Part shown: one piece after another, positions 14,451 to 22,484 of the stretch
How positions within the stretch are numbered: position 1 is the first letter of the stretch
Layout: every line of letters begins with the position of its first letter
Assembly (NCBI GenBank): GCA_042095835.1
Contig: JBELML010000057.1
Location: 1 to 35,864 of the forward strand
Direction: 5' to 3'
Source of the DNA: DATFKA01 sp042095835
Lineage (GTDB): Bacteria > Bacteroidota > Bacteroidia > Chitinophagales > Saprospiraceae
Length of the DNA: 35,864 nucleotides
Program-made: the position numbers and the translations under genes
Notes under the pieces: generated by a model
Seen by the model: the letters and a program-made list of their open reading frames with translations, nothing else
Databases searched by the model: none
Told to the model about the DNA's origin: nothing

Positions 14451-17177
14451 ATGAAAACAACTTTTAGAACCGGAGCTCTGCTCTGTTTATTGGTATTCGG
14501 TTTATTCACCAATACCTTAGTCGCCCAAGAACAGACACTTCCGACGGTGACCGCTACCTATCGCAATGTACCCGTAAGAACTATTCTAGAAAACCTAGAA
14601 ACTCGAACAAATTACCGCTTTTACTTCAAGCCTTCTGATTTGTCCACCCAAGCTGTCAACGGTTTCACTTTTCAAGAGACACCGCTCAACGAGGTTTTGG
14701 ATCAGGTTTTAAGTAGCACTAGCTTAGGCTTTATTCCTTATCGGAATAATGCGATCATCATTTTACCTAAAGAGCTGGCCAATCAAGCTTTTACGGCAGA
14801 TTACTATAAAGCTAAAGAGGCTGCCAGTGTAGAAGCTACCACCGAACGAAAAGAATTAAAAGTCGGTGATCTGAAAAAACTAGCCGTAGATGGTCAAGCT
14901 ACGGTGAGAGGTGTTGTCCGAGATGCCGAGACGCGTCAACCCGTCATTGGTGCATCTGTCAGCTGGGAAGACCTTGGCGTCGGTACCATCACCGGTATTG
15001 ATGGGGAGTTTGAAACTAAAATCCCTGCGGGTGTTCACTACCTCAATATTTCTTATTTAGGTTTTGAAGACATCAATACAGCCGTCAGAATCCTGAGTGA
15101 CGGTGACTTAAGGTTGAGCATGGAAAAAGGCGCTATCGACCTCGAAGAAGTCACCATCAGTGCCAATAAAGCTGATGAAAGTGTAGAGAGTGTCCAAATC
15201 GGTGTCGCTAAAATTGATGTTGAATCGATCAAGAAAAACCCTGCCCTTATGGGGGAGGCCGATGTCGTAAAGAACATCTTGCTCGGCGCTGGTGTAACGA
15301 CCGTAGGTGAAGGCGCAAGTGGCTTTAATGTAAGAGGTGGTGATGTAGACCAAAACTTAATCTTACTCGATGAGGCCATCCTTTTAAACTCTTCTCACGC
15401 CTTGGGTTTCTTCTCTTCTTTTAATACAGATTTATTGGAGAATGTAGAACTATTCAAAGCGAATATGCCTGCTCAATATGGTGGCCGTCTAGCCTCCGTT
15501 ATGAATGTGAATATGACCGATGGCGACTTTGAAGATTTCAAAATCAAGGGAGGTGTCGGGCCGATCACGAGTAGATTATCTTTCCAGGGACCGATTGCGA
15601 AAGAAAAAGTAGCCTTCTACGGTGGTTTCCGTTCTTCTTATATCAACTGGGTTTTAGACTTGGTCAATAATATTGAAGTTTCTCGAAGTAATGCTTTTTT
15701 CTATGATGCCAACTTCGGGGTTACTGCTCGCCTAGGTGATAAAAACACCTTGCGTCTATCGGGTTATGGCTCTAAAGATGACTTTACCTATAATGAGGAG
15801 TTTGGTTTTGATTATAGCACCTACATCGGACAGTTGAATTTGAGGACTGTTTTCAGCGATGACTTATTATCCAATTTCTCTGTCGTTTACAATGAGTATA
15901 AAAGTAACCGTGTAGATATTGGTGGCATCAGTGGCTCTCGACTTGCGAATGACGTTGATTATATCAAAATCAAAGAACAAGTCACCTACTCTCCTACTAC
16001 ACAACTCCGACTCGACGGTGGTCTATCTGGTATTTTATACACCGTACAGCCTGGTGCTATCGAACCTTATGACGAGGAGTCTGGTGTGATTGCAAATACC
16101 TTGGAAGAAGAAAAAGGATTGGAGCTAGCTGGTTTTGTGAATGGTGAGGTGAACGTCAATGAGGCTTTCCAAATAGCAGCTGGTGTACGATTAAGTTACT
16201 TTGGCTTTAATGGACCTAAAACGGTATTTGAATACGAAGACCCAGATAATCCGACCCTTAATACGACTACCGGATCAACTACTTTTGGAGATGGTGAAAA
16301 TATTGCCAACTACTTCAATGTCGAACCGAGAATCTCGGCACGTTATCGTTTGGACCCCAACTCTTCGGTCAAGGCTGGATATAGCCGTACCGTACAGTAC
16401 ATCAACCAGATATTTAACTCCGACTCTCCGACTCCGGTGAGTCAGTGGCAGCTGAGTACGAGTTATATCAAACCTACCCAGTCGCACAACTATTCGGTGG
16501 GTTATTTCAAAAACTTAAAGGATAATAATTGGGAGACTACGGCAGAAATCTACTACCGGAATGTAGACCAGCTATTTGATTATAAAGACTTTGCCCTTTT
16601 AACCAACAACCCTCAATTAGAGACAGAGTTGTTGCCGGGTATTGGTCGATCTTATGGTTTAGAGTTGAGTGTACGTAAGAAAGTGGGCGAAATTTATGGC
16701 TCTTTCTCTTATACATTATCTAGATCGGAGCGTCAGATTGAAGGTATTAATGATGGAGACTGGTACGCTAGTAACTTTGATAAGCCGCACGATATGTCGC
16801 TAGTATTCAACTATCAACCCAACCGTAGAAATACCCTGACCATCAACTTTGTGTATGGTAGCGGACGTCCTACGACGCCACCTGTGGGTAACTATGTAAC
16901 CGATAATGGTTTAGTAGTGCCGGTTTATGCTTTAAGAAATACTGCACGTATACCCGATTATCACCGCCTTGATATTGCCTATACGCTAGGGAAAGGCTAT
17001 AAGCGGGACAAGAAATTCCAGACGAGTTGGACGATCTCTTTGTATAACGTTTACAGTCGTCGGAATGCCTTTTCTGTATTCTTTACTCAGGCACCATTCC
17101 AGGGAGCGCAGGCCAATAAGCTAGCCGTCTTGGGAAGTGTATTCCCCTCGCTGACTTTCAATTTCGAAATCCTTTAA
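14451..17177 (+). CDS. TonB-dependent receptor with STN and carboxypeptidase-like N-domains
   Basis: This 908-residue outer-membrane transporter has a signal peptide at about residues 1-25. An STN (secretin/TonB short N-terminal) domain follows at about 28-108, with PVRTILENLETRTNYRFYF and PLNEVLDQVL. A carboxypeptidase-regulatory-like domain is at about 152-235, a plug at about 250-365 (FNVRGGDVDQNLILLDEA), then the barrel ending SLTFNFEIL. STN domains usually contact an anti-sigma factor, but no sigma/anti-sigma gene pair is nearby. Plug and barrel closely parallel the receptor at 355-2730, indicating duplication with gain or loss of the STN domain. The gene leads a likely operon with a DUF4249 lipoprotein and an MG2-like protein. 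The substrate is unknown. Confidence 0.93.
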   Translation: MKTTFRTGALLCLLVFGLFTNTLVAQEQTLPTVTATYRNVPVRTILENLETRTNYRFYFKPSDLSTQAVNGFTFQETPLNEVLDQVLSSTSLGFIPYRNNAIIILPKELANQAFTADYYKAKEAASVEATTERKELKVGDLKKLAVDGQATVRGVVRDAETRQPVIGASVSWEDLGVGTITGIDGEFETKIPAGVHYLNISYLGFEDINTAVRILSDGDLRLSMEKGAIDLEEVTISANKADESVESVQIGVAKIDVESIKKNPALMGEADVVKNILLGAGVTTVGEGASGFNVRGGDVDQNLILLDEAILLNSSHALGFFSSFNTDLLENVELFKANMPAQYGGRLASVMNVNMTDGDFEDFKIKGGVGPITSRLSFQGPIAKEKVAFYGGFRSSYINWVLDLVNNIEVSRSNAFFYDANFGVTARLGDKNTLRLSGYGSKDDFTYNEEFGFDYSTYIGQLNLRTVFSDDLLSNFSVVYNEYKSNRVDIGGISGSRLANDVDYIKIKEQVTYSPTTQLRLDGGLSGILYTVQPGAIEPYDEESGVIANTLEEEKGLELAGFVNGEVNVNEAFQIAAGVRLSYFGFNGPKTVFEYEDPDNPTLNTTTGSTTFGDGENIANYFNVEPRISARYRLDPNSSVKAGYSRTVQYINQIFNSDSPTPVSQWQLSTSYIKPTQSHNYSVGYFKNLKDNNWETTAEIYYRNVDQLFDYKDFALLTNNPQLETELLPGIGRSYGLELSVRKKVGEIYGSFSYTLSRSERQIEGINDGDWYASNFDKPHDMSLVFNYQPNRRNTLTINFVYGSGRPTTPPVGNYVTDNGLVVPVYALRNTARIPDYHRLDIAYTLGKGYKRDKKFQTSWTISLYNVYSRRNAFSVFFTQAPFQGAQANKLAVLGSVFPSLTFNFEIL

Positions 17178-17188
17178 AAAGTCATCTG

Positions 17189-18298
17189 ATGAGAAAATTA
17201 TCAAATAAACAAATCCGAAAAGGGGCTGTCTTGCTGCTGCTTTCTACTATTGGTATTGTCAGTTGTCTCGATCCGATTGATTTGGATATACCAAAAGGTT
17301 TTGACGAGACTTTAGTCATACAAGGTGTCTTAGAGCGAGGAAACCCTTCTGTCATTGACCTTAATGTAAGTCGCCTCTTCGATTTCACGCCAGAAAGTAT
17401 CGAACGGGTGAATGTACGGGTAGTAGAATTGCGCGATGATGAAGGCAATAGTATGGAAATTGAGCGTGTAGGTATTGGTACCTACCGACATGTTTTTACG
17501 GGTGCTGAGCCGATTACGGTTGAGGTAGGCCAATCTTATAAGGTGCGTATCTCTACCTTTGACGGACGCGTACTAGAGTCTTCTTTGGAGCCGCTCTTAG
17601 ATGTGCCAGAAATTGACACGATCACCTATGAAGATATACAGCGAGAGTTGGTGTTTCCCGATCAGGAAATTCGCTTTGATAGCGCCATTAGCTTTTCTTT
17701 GAATACACCACTGACGCCTCCCAACTCTGACCAAAAGGTAGGTCTCCTCTGGGATATCCGTGGTATTTTTGAGTTAACGGATTCTCCAACAGTATTTGGA
17801 GTCACTCAGAAGACTTGTTATATCACCCGCTCTTTAGACATCACCAATATCCGGGTTTTTGACGGATATACTACCGATGCCACGGAGCTGCGCGGCAAGC
17901 ATTTATACGAGACACCTATCAATTTTGTATTTGCGGAGGGTTTCTTTCTTGAGGTGACGCAGTCTTCTCTGAGTCTGGGAGCATTGAAATACTGGACTCA
18001 GGTCAATCAACTCTTGGAACGCGAAGGGGATATGTTCGAAGCGCCCGCTGGTCAGCTGAGCACCAACTTTGTGAATGTCAACGATCCCGATGATAATCCT
18101 ACAGGCTATTTCTACGCGACTTCTACTAGTGTAGACCGCGTATATGTCTCTCCAGAATTTGCTAGAAATCCGAGAGCACACTGTCCGCCACCGCCAGATA
18201 TTCCGGCTCCTCCAGGAGGATGTGCTTTACCTCTATGCTGCGATTGCTTAGATGAGGAAGTAAGTACAACTTTAAGACCAGCGTTCTGGATCGATTAA
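17189..18298 (+). CDS. DUF4249 lipoprotein with cysteine-rich C-terminus
   Basis: This 369-residue protein starts 11 bases after the receptor stop. The lipoprotein signal ends in IVSC (Cys26), and the mature start CLDPIDLDIP parallels the DUF4249 protein at 2732. The central region is beta-rich without enzyme motifs. Near the end the sequence CPPPPDIPAPPGGC followed by CCDC gives five cysteines in about 22 residues with prolines between them, a feature the shorter paralogue lacks. These could form disulfides or bind metal. The protein probably works with the receptor just upstream at the outer membrane. The family role is not established. Confidence 0.8.
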   Translation: MRKLSNKQIRKGAVLLLLSTIGIVSCLDPIDLDIPKGFDETLVIQGVLERGNPSVIDLNVSRLFDFTPESIERVNVRVVELRDDEGNSMEIERVGIGTYRHVFTGAEPITVEVGQSYKVRISTFDGRVLESSLEPLLDVPEIDTITYEDIQRELVFPDQEIRFDSAISFSLNTPLTPPNSDQKVGLLWDIRGIFELTDSPTVFGVTQKTCYITRSLDITNIRVFDGYTTDATELRGKHLYETPINFVFAEGFFLEVTQSSLSLGALKYWTQVNQLLEREGDMFEAPAGQLSTNFVNVNDPDDNPTGYFYATSTSVDRVYVSPEFARNPRAHCPPPPDIPAPPGGCALPLCCDCLDEEVSTTLRPAFWID

Positions 18299-18320
18299 TC
18301 AACCAACAAAAAACACAATC

Positions 18321-19991
18321 ATGCGTAAAGCAATCCTAATATTTTGTTTCACCTTACTTGCCCAGCTTCCAGGAATAGGGCAGGGGCAATTTGCACTACA
18401 TTTAGACAAACCATTTTATACTACGGGCGAGGATATCTGGTATCAGCTGTACATTCCGGCCGCTGTTGATCAGACAGTTGCTATCAAAGGAATAATCGTC
18501 TCCCCTTCTGGTATGGTCTTAGATCGCTTTTTCCAGAAGGCAGAAAAAGGCACCAAGACCCTTGATGGTTTTTTCAAAATTCCATTTGAATACCAGTCAG
18601 GAGTGTATCGAATCGAATTTAGAGCCACTGCTGATCCTGCTGCTCCAGAAGTGGTACTTGCTCAAAAAGAGTTTCCCTTATACAACGATTTTCAGATAAA
18701 AGAACTAGCGGAGCAAATGGAGCGTGCGCCCAAAGCGATGACCGCTGAGGCAGCAGATGCAAGTATGCTCAAAATTGATATTGCGCTGGACAAAGCAACT
18801 TATACCCGACGTGGAGAGGTCAAGGCGGCTTTGAGTGTAGTAGATGCTGCGGGCAACCCCGTGGAAGCCGATTACTCGCTTTCGGTTATTGATGCTAATA
18901 TTGTAAGTGATGCCATTGGAGGGACGAGTAGCTATGCCATTGGTCCTGTACTAAACCAAAATACACTAGCCAATCTGAAGGGTGATATTTTCATGAAAGG
19001 GATGCTTTCTGACACCCTTAATAATCCTATTCAAGCGAATGTATTAGGCGCTTATGCGAGTGTGCAGAAAAGAATATTGTATGGCAAAACAGCCCCCGGA
19101 GGCTTTTTCACCTTCAAAATGCCCGACTTCTATGGAGAGCAGACACTGCAATTCATCGGTTACCCAAAAGAGGAAGAAGAGATCAGAGTGAAATTGGTAC
19201 CTGAAGTCACTTCGGCTGATAAACCTCAGCAAAGCTTGCCGATCAGTGAAAGTATTCTATCCTATTTGGAAGCCAGCCAACAAAAGAAGAAAATGGCGGA
19301 ATATTTTGAAGATATAGGTACTCAAATCGAAATGGAAGACTACGAGAATAAATTTGAGGGTTTGAAAGCAGACTTCTCTTATGATGCCGATGAGTATGTC
19401 AAATTTGAAACGGTTGGGGATTTCTTTAGCGAATTGATTACGCCACTGAAGTTTAGAATTGTAAAAGGTGTATATCAGGCGCGTATGGAAAACCCAAGAG
19501 CGCGGGATGCCTCCTTTAATAATCTACCTGGTAAGCCTATTTTTATCATTGATGGTAAATTCACGCGCGATGCCAATTTTATCGCCCGTACCAACTGGGC
19601 CAATGTAAAATCAGTGGATATTTTCTACTTCGCGGAGAAGCTCAGAAAACAATTTAATATCCTAGGTCAAGGTGGTGTTGTGCGGATCGAAACAGATATT
19701 CCACAGTTTGTGCTACCACCAAACGATTTGGAAGATGTATTCTCCGTAAAAGGACTAAAACCTAAAGGGAGTTTCATGGCTTATACACCAAGTATAAAAA
19801 CGGGAGATACCAGACTACCAAGTTTTAATACTCCGACCTATTGGGCGCCACAAGGCAAGACCAATGCAAGAGGCGAGGCGAGTATGACCTTCTTCCAAGG
19901 AGACGATGAAAGTACTTTTGAAGTACAAGTATTCGCAAAAACAGCGGATGGTAGAGTGGGTTTTGCTACGAAGCGCTTTACTGTACAGTAG
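18321..19991 (+). CDS. Secreted MG2-like protein with plug-like segment
   Basis: This is a 556-residue exported protein with a signal peptide at about residues 1-22 (ending GIGQGQ). Residues 24-125 resemble a macroglobulin MG2-type beta-sandwich: HLDKPFYTTGEDIWYQLY followed by a Pro-Ser-Gly turn and SGVYRIEF. A second beta-sandwich spans about 155-285. Near 405-465, PIFIIDGK, NVKSVDIFYF and GQGGVVRIETD mimic the short core of a TonB-receptor plug without any barrel. A third Ig-like module closes the protein. It is the last gene of the receptor/DUF4249 operon, 22 bases downstream, and is followed by a strong terminator. Such proteins often accompany DUF4249 receptors; a periplasmic or surface scaffold role is an inference. 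Confidence 0.72.
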   Translation: MRKAILIFCFTLLAQLPGIGQGQFALHLDKPFYTTGEDIWYQLYIPAAVDQTVAIKGIIVSPSGMVLDRFFQKAEKGTKTLDGFFKIPFEYQSGVYRIEFRATADPAAPEVVLAQKEFPLYNDFQIKELAEQMERAPKAMTAEAADASMLKIDIALDKATYTRRGEVKAALSVVDAAGNPVEADYSLSVIDANIVSDAIGGTSSYAIGPVLNQNTLANLKGDIFMKGMLSDTLNNPIQANVLGAYASVQKRILYGKTAPGGFFTFKMPDFYGEQTLQFIGYPKEEEEIRVKLVPEVTSADKPQQSLPISESILSYLEASQQKKKMAEYFEDIGTQIEMEDYENKFEGLKADFSYDADEYVKFETVGDFFSELITPLKFRIVKGVYQARMENPRARDASFNNLPGKPIFIIDGKFTRDANFIARTNWANVKSVDIFYFAEKLRKQFNILGQGGVVRIETDIPQFVLPPNDLEDVFSVKGLKPKGSFMAYTPSIKTGDTRLPSFNTPTYWAPQGKTNARGEASMTFFQGDDESTFEVQVFAKTADGRVGFATKRFTVQ

Positions 19992-20015
19992 TCGCTTTTT
20001 ATAAACCCGGTATTA

Positions 20016-20058
20016 AAAAAACAGCTTAGATCTTTGACAAGATTTAAGCTGTTTTTTT
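20016..20058 (+). terminator. Strong Rho-independent terminator of the receptor operon
   Basis: AACAGCTTAGATCTT pairs with AAGATTTAAGCTGTT (15 bp, one G-T wobble) across loop TGAC, followed by T residues and preceded by an A-run. The A-run means it may also stop transcripts from the minus-strand beta-lactamase gene. Confidence 0.9.
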
Positions 20059-20141
20059 GTTGAGGTAGGTGGGAGATCGCTATGGTCGATACGCACTGTG
20101 TTGAATGTGTTATCTTCTTCCTCTTTTAAAGTTATCGTATT

Positions 20142-21050
20142 TTATTCTCTCTCTATCCAGTAATCATAAGCCTTTTTTGCGGCCCTCGCAATGGTCATTT
20201 CTCGTTTTTGCTGAGAATCATATGAATCTGAAATGAAGACGCTGATGGCCAAATGACTACCATCTGGTAAGGTAATTATTCCTGCATCATTTGTTGCTCT
20301 TGTTAGTCCATTGTAGGTGCGCGCAGTTCCTGTCTTATGCGCTAATTTTGTTGCTGCGGGTAATAGTCCTTTTATCCTTCTATCAAACCACTTATTAGAG
20401 ATTGACATAAACTCTAATAGCAAACCTTGGCTCTCTTTTGAAAGATAGCCCCCTGCATAAAATATTTCCAAAAGTTTATTCATCGCTTTTGGTGTTGACC
20501 AGTTTTGATATTGAATAGTATCGTTTGCTACTTGAACCATTTCGGTGGTAGAGATGGCTATGTTTTTGACTCCTAAATCATGAATACTCATTTCAACTCG
20601 TTCTGTTCCACCTAACAATCTTAACAAAACGTCACAAGCTGTTCCATCACTATGAGATACGTTATATTCTAAAATATCTTCTAAGGTAAGTTTTGCACCA
20701 CTTGGATATTTATCCCTTATTGGACTATGACCAGCTTCAGGTATGTATTCATTTTTGTTAATTATTAGGGTGTCATCCAGAGAAAACTTGCCTTTATCAA
20801 TTTCGTGAAGCATCACAATCGCAATTGGAAACTTATATACACTCTGCATCGGGAATTTTTCATCTCCATTGAAGGAAATGGATTCTCCAGTTTCAATATG
20901 TAAAGCACTTACGCCAATGTTTCCTTTTATCGTATCTGCTAGGTTTTCAAATTGTTTGTTAAGCGCATACTGGCTATAAATTTGATTTGAAAGCAATAAC
21001 ATCAAAATGAATAAATTCATTCGGACTGTAGTAGTTATAATTCTATTCAT
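20142..21050 (-). CDS. Class A serine beta-lactamase, subclass A2-like
   Basis: This 302-residue periplasmic enzyme should hydrolyse beta-lactams by an acyl-serine mechanism. A signal peptide covers about residues 1-26. Motifs in order are SVYK at 70-73 (nucleophile Ser70, Lys73), SDG at 134-136 where most class A enzymes have SDN, Glu170 in STTEMVQVAND as the deacylation glutamate, and KTG at 239-241. The stretch IQYQNW after the omega-loop glutamate is typical of the Bacteroidota-associated CfxA/PER/VEB branch. It stands alone, with no regulator beside it. Spectrum cannot be read from sequence. The short motif upstream is shared with the MFS gene at 25742. Confidence 0.92.
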   Translation of the reverse strand: MNRIITTTVRMNLFILMLLLSNQIYSQYALNKQFENLADTIKGNIGVSALHIETGESISFNGDEKFPMQSVYKFPIAIVMLHEIDKGKFSLDDTLIINKNEYIPEAGHSPIRDKYPSGAKLTLEDILEYNVSHSDGTACDVLLRLLGGTERVEMSIHDLGVKNIAISTTEMVQVANDTIQYQNWSTPKAMNKLLEIFYAGGYLSKESQGLLLEFMSISNKWFDRRIKGLLPAATKLAHKTGTARTYNGLTRATNDAGIITLPDGSHLAISVFISDSYDSQQKREMTIARAAKKAYDYWIERE

Positions 21051-21080
21051 TAATGCTTAGTTTCTTAAGTTTTTGCATGA

Positions 21081-21100
21081 GGCATAACTTAGATACCACC
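21081..21100 (-). promoter_or_regulatory. Candidate promoter motif upstream of beta-lactamase, shared with MFS gene
   Basis: On the minus strand this reads GGTGGTATCTAAGTTATGCC, ending about 30 bases before the start codon. The 15-mer AACTTAGATACCACC (21086-21100) matches 26990-27004 upstream of the MFS gene with one difference. In both cases TAAGTT overlaps a partial -7 box. It could be a shared promoter or a fragment of a repeat. Confidence 0.4.
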
Positions 21101-21225
21101 CCTATTTTGTCAGCTTTTTCGGTGGCAACTTCTTTATTTGAATTTGTTGTTGCTGTCTGCCTAGCTATCGTAGATGCGGCGAAGCAAGAGGTTATGGCCG
21201 GCTATACTCTGTTGTACCTCGTACT
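21101..21225. other. Non-coding gap between beta-lactamase and HEPN remnant
   Basis: No gene is supported. CCACC (21096-21100) and GGTGG (21121-21125) can form a small hairpin. GCCTAGCTATCGTAG near 21159-21173 resembles the central hairpin of elements E1, E3 and E4, so this may be a decayed copy. GGCATAAC (21081-21088) faces GGTTATGGCC (21189-21198). Confidence 0.35.
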
Positions 21226-21878
21226 CTATTCTTCCTCCCCTGAGTTTAATAGAACTTCAATTTGCTCGATTAGGTCTTCTACCTGATTAATCATTGGATT
21301 TATTTCTTTAGCTGTTACAGTTTAGGGCAAACGCACCAAAAAAATCAACAAGCAATTTTTTATAATTCTTACTGAAACTCCAATTCAAAACCGCTCTAGC
21401 ATCTTCATTTTTGTCATTCGATACAAAAACGAAGCAAAAAAATCTTGCCTAGCCAAACTCGCTCCGCTCAGACAATGCCTAGGCGGCATCCCGCACTTCA
21501 CTTATGACCTTTTTTGCACTTAATTTCGAGAAATAACCATTCCTTTTTAAGTTTTTATTTTAATGCGTTTGCCCTAGTTACATCTCTGTAATCCCGATAA
21601 TCCGCGTCTTGTCTTAAATTGAAAAGCAATCCGTATTTGGCTTCAATTAGACCTGTCTTGATCAATTCCTTATTAAAGGCGTTCTTAATTCCAGAGTGAG
21701 TGCTTGCCTGATAATTATTGACTACTAAATACGAGGAGGCACTATAAAAGCAAGCATAGTATAAACGATTGGCTGCCGTGTTCCAATGATTTGAGTTCCC
21801 TAAGATTTTAGCTTCTTCTAAGGGTTCTTTTGCCCTTCCTATTCGGTATTTTGATAAATCTGCTTTTGAATAACTCAT
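21226..21878 (-). pseudogene. HEPN-domain (UPF0332-like) gene split by a 258-bp insertion
   Basis: The current frame, 21878 to 21555, gives 107 residues with the HEPN pattern NRLYYACFYSASSYL and THSGI. Its last six residues, RANALK, are encoded by the inserted element. Beyond the element, 21313-21226 encodes in frame AKEINPMINQVEDLIEQIE plus nine more residues and a stop. This is a typical final HEPN helix. Removing the element and one GTTAC copy leaves 390 bases, an intact 129-residue protein. The partner nucleotidyltransferase gene lies immediately upstream, its stop abutting this ATG. Such pairs act as toxin-antitoxin modules in which the HEPN protein is commonly the toxin. The truncated form may be inactive or altered. 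Confidence 0.85.
21319..21576. mobile_element. MITE-like element inserted in the HEPN gene
   Basis: The terminal inverted repeats are TAGGGCAAACGCA (21323-21335) and TGCGTTTGCCCTA (21564-21576), perfect over 13 bases. GTTAC directly flanks the element on both sides (21314-21318 and 21577-21581) if four extra bases AGTT are counted at the left end. The interior holds an imperfect hairpin at 21403-21434 (CTTCATTTTTGTC facing ACAAAAACGAAG) and a GCCTAG..CTAGGC dyad at 21447-21484. No reading frame for a transposase exists, so movement would need an element elsewhere with the same ends. Confidence 0.8.
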
Positions 21879-22202
21879 TTAAGCCGCTTTCAGGGTTTCG
21901 ACTTCGATGCCATCCGTTTGCACATTCATGTAAAATTCTGAATTCAGGTAGTTCTCCCAGTTCTGATCATTCTCAATTACCGAACTAATTACTTGTTCGT
22001 ATTCAAGTTCTAATTCATACAATTTCGTCCGAAATTCATCTTCCAAAGCAGGGGATACGTCTTGGCTAGTTAAAATCAGAAAATCCCAATCGGAGTCTTC
22101 ACGAGCTTCTCCTCTGGCACGTGAACCAAATAAAATCACTTTTGCAGATGCATCAATTGATTTGACTACTTCCTTCACTCGTATGGGTAATTGATTTCTC
22201 AT
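21879..22202 (-). CDS. MNT-type nucleotidyltransferase, predicted antitoxin partner of HEPN protein
   Basis: This 107-residue minimal nucleotidyltransferase carries the active-site signature GSRARGEAREDSDWDFLIL at about 26-44. The glycine-serine loop and the two aspartates needed for metal binding are present. Proteins of this size encoded next to a HEPN gene usually neutralise the HEPN RNase by nucleotidylation or binding. Here the stop codon abuts the HEPN ATG, the classic tight coupling. Because the HEPN gene is interrupted, this antitoxin may now be free of selection, yet its own motif is intact. A short open frame of unknown value lies just upstream. The family call is firm; the activity toward the damaged partner is unknown. 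Confidence 0.87.
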   Translation of the reverse strand: MRNQLPIRVKEVVKSIDASAKVILFGSRARGEAREDSDWDFLILTSQDVSPALEDEFRTKLYELELEYEQVISSVIENDQNWENYLNSEFYMNVQTDGIEVETLKAA

Positions 22203-22209
22203 TTTTTAT

Positions 22210-22377
22210 TTACAAGTTATTCTTTTTCGATCGGTTTTTCAAGATGTGGCTAATATGAGGTACAACTCCGACATACCCACCTAGTGTGATGGTCGTTGCT
22301 GACTTTTTTAGCAAACAATTGACCAACAGCCCTTGCCCATCTGTTGCTTTGTTCCGAAATAGTTCGGTTAGAGGCAT
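22210..22377 (-). CDS. Possible 55-residue ORF upstream of the nucleotidyltransferase
   Basis: An ATG at 22377 opens a 55-codon frame, starting MPLTELFRNKATDG and ending ILKNRSKKNNL, with its stop 8 bases before the nucleotidyltransferase start. I do not recognise it. A hydrophobic stretch ITLGGYVGVVPHI sits in the middle and the tail is basic. The spacing would suit a leader or third component of the toxin-antitoxin unit. Against this, the frame runs through a hairpin (22296-22314) related to one at 24660-24678 in a non-coding gap, so it may be spurious. Confidence 0.25.
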   Translation of the reverse strand: MPLTELFRNKATDGQGLLVNCLLKKSATTITLGGYVGVVPHISHILKNRSKKNNL

Positions 22378-22395
22378 TGCTTTAGTTTCCTGATA

Positions 22396-22484
22396 AGAGC
22401 ATATTTAAAAATTTATCCCTACCTGACCGGCAAAGGCAGGAATCATCAAATTTTATCTCCAAAAACAAAATTTAAACATACTCT
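22396..22484 (-). mobile_element. Short MITE-like element E2, relative of E1 with a different core
   Basis: The ends AGAGCATATTTAAA (22396-22409) and TTTAAACATACTCT (22471-22484) are inverted. Read on the minus strand, the first 45 bases match the start of E1 with a single difference, and the right end also corresponds to E1. The E1 interior is absent; in its place is a dyad, CCTACCTGACC...GGCAGG (22419-22440). The element end overlaps the stop codon of the downstream esterase gene by two bases. Confidence 0.7.

Noticed and set aside
21081..21198. Integron attC site: GGCATAAC facing GGTTATGGCC over about 118 bases
   Set aside because: The outer arms look right, but no paired inner L boxes are visible, no integrase is present and neighbouring gene boundaries lack similar sites. 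It stays a curiosity.
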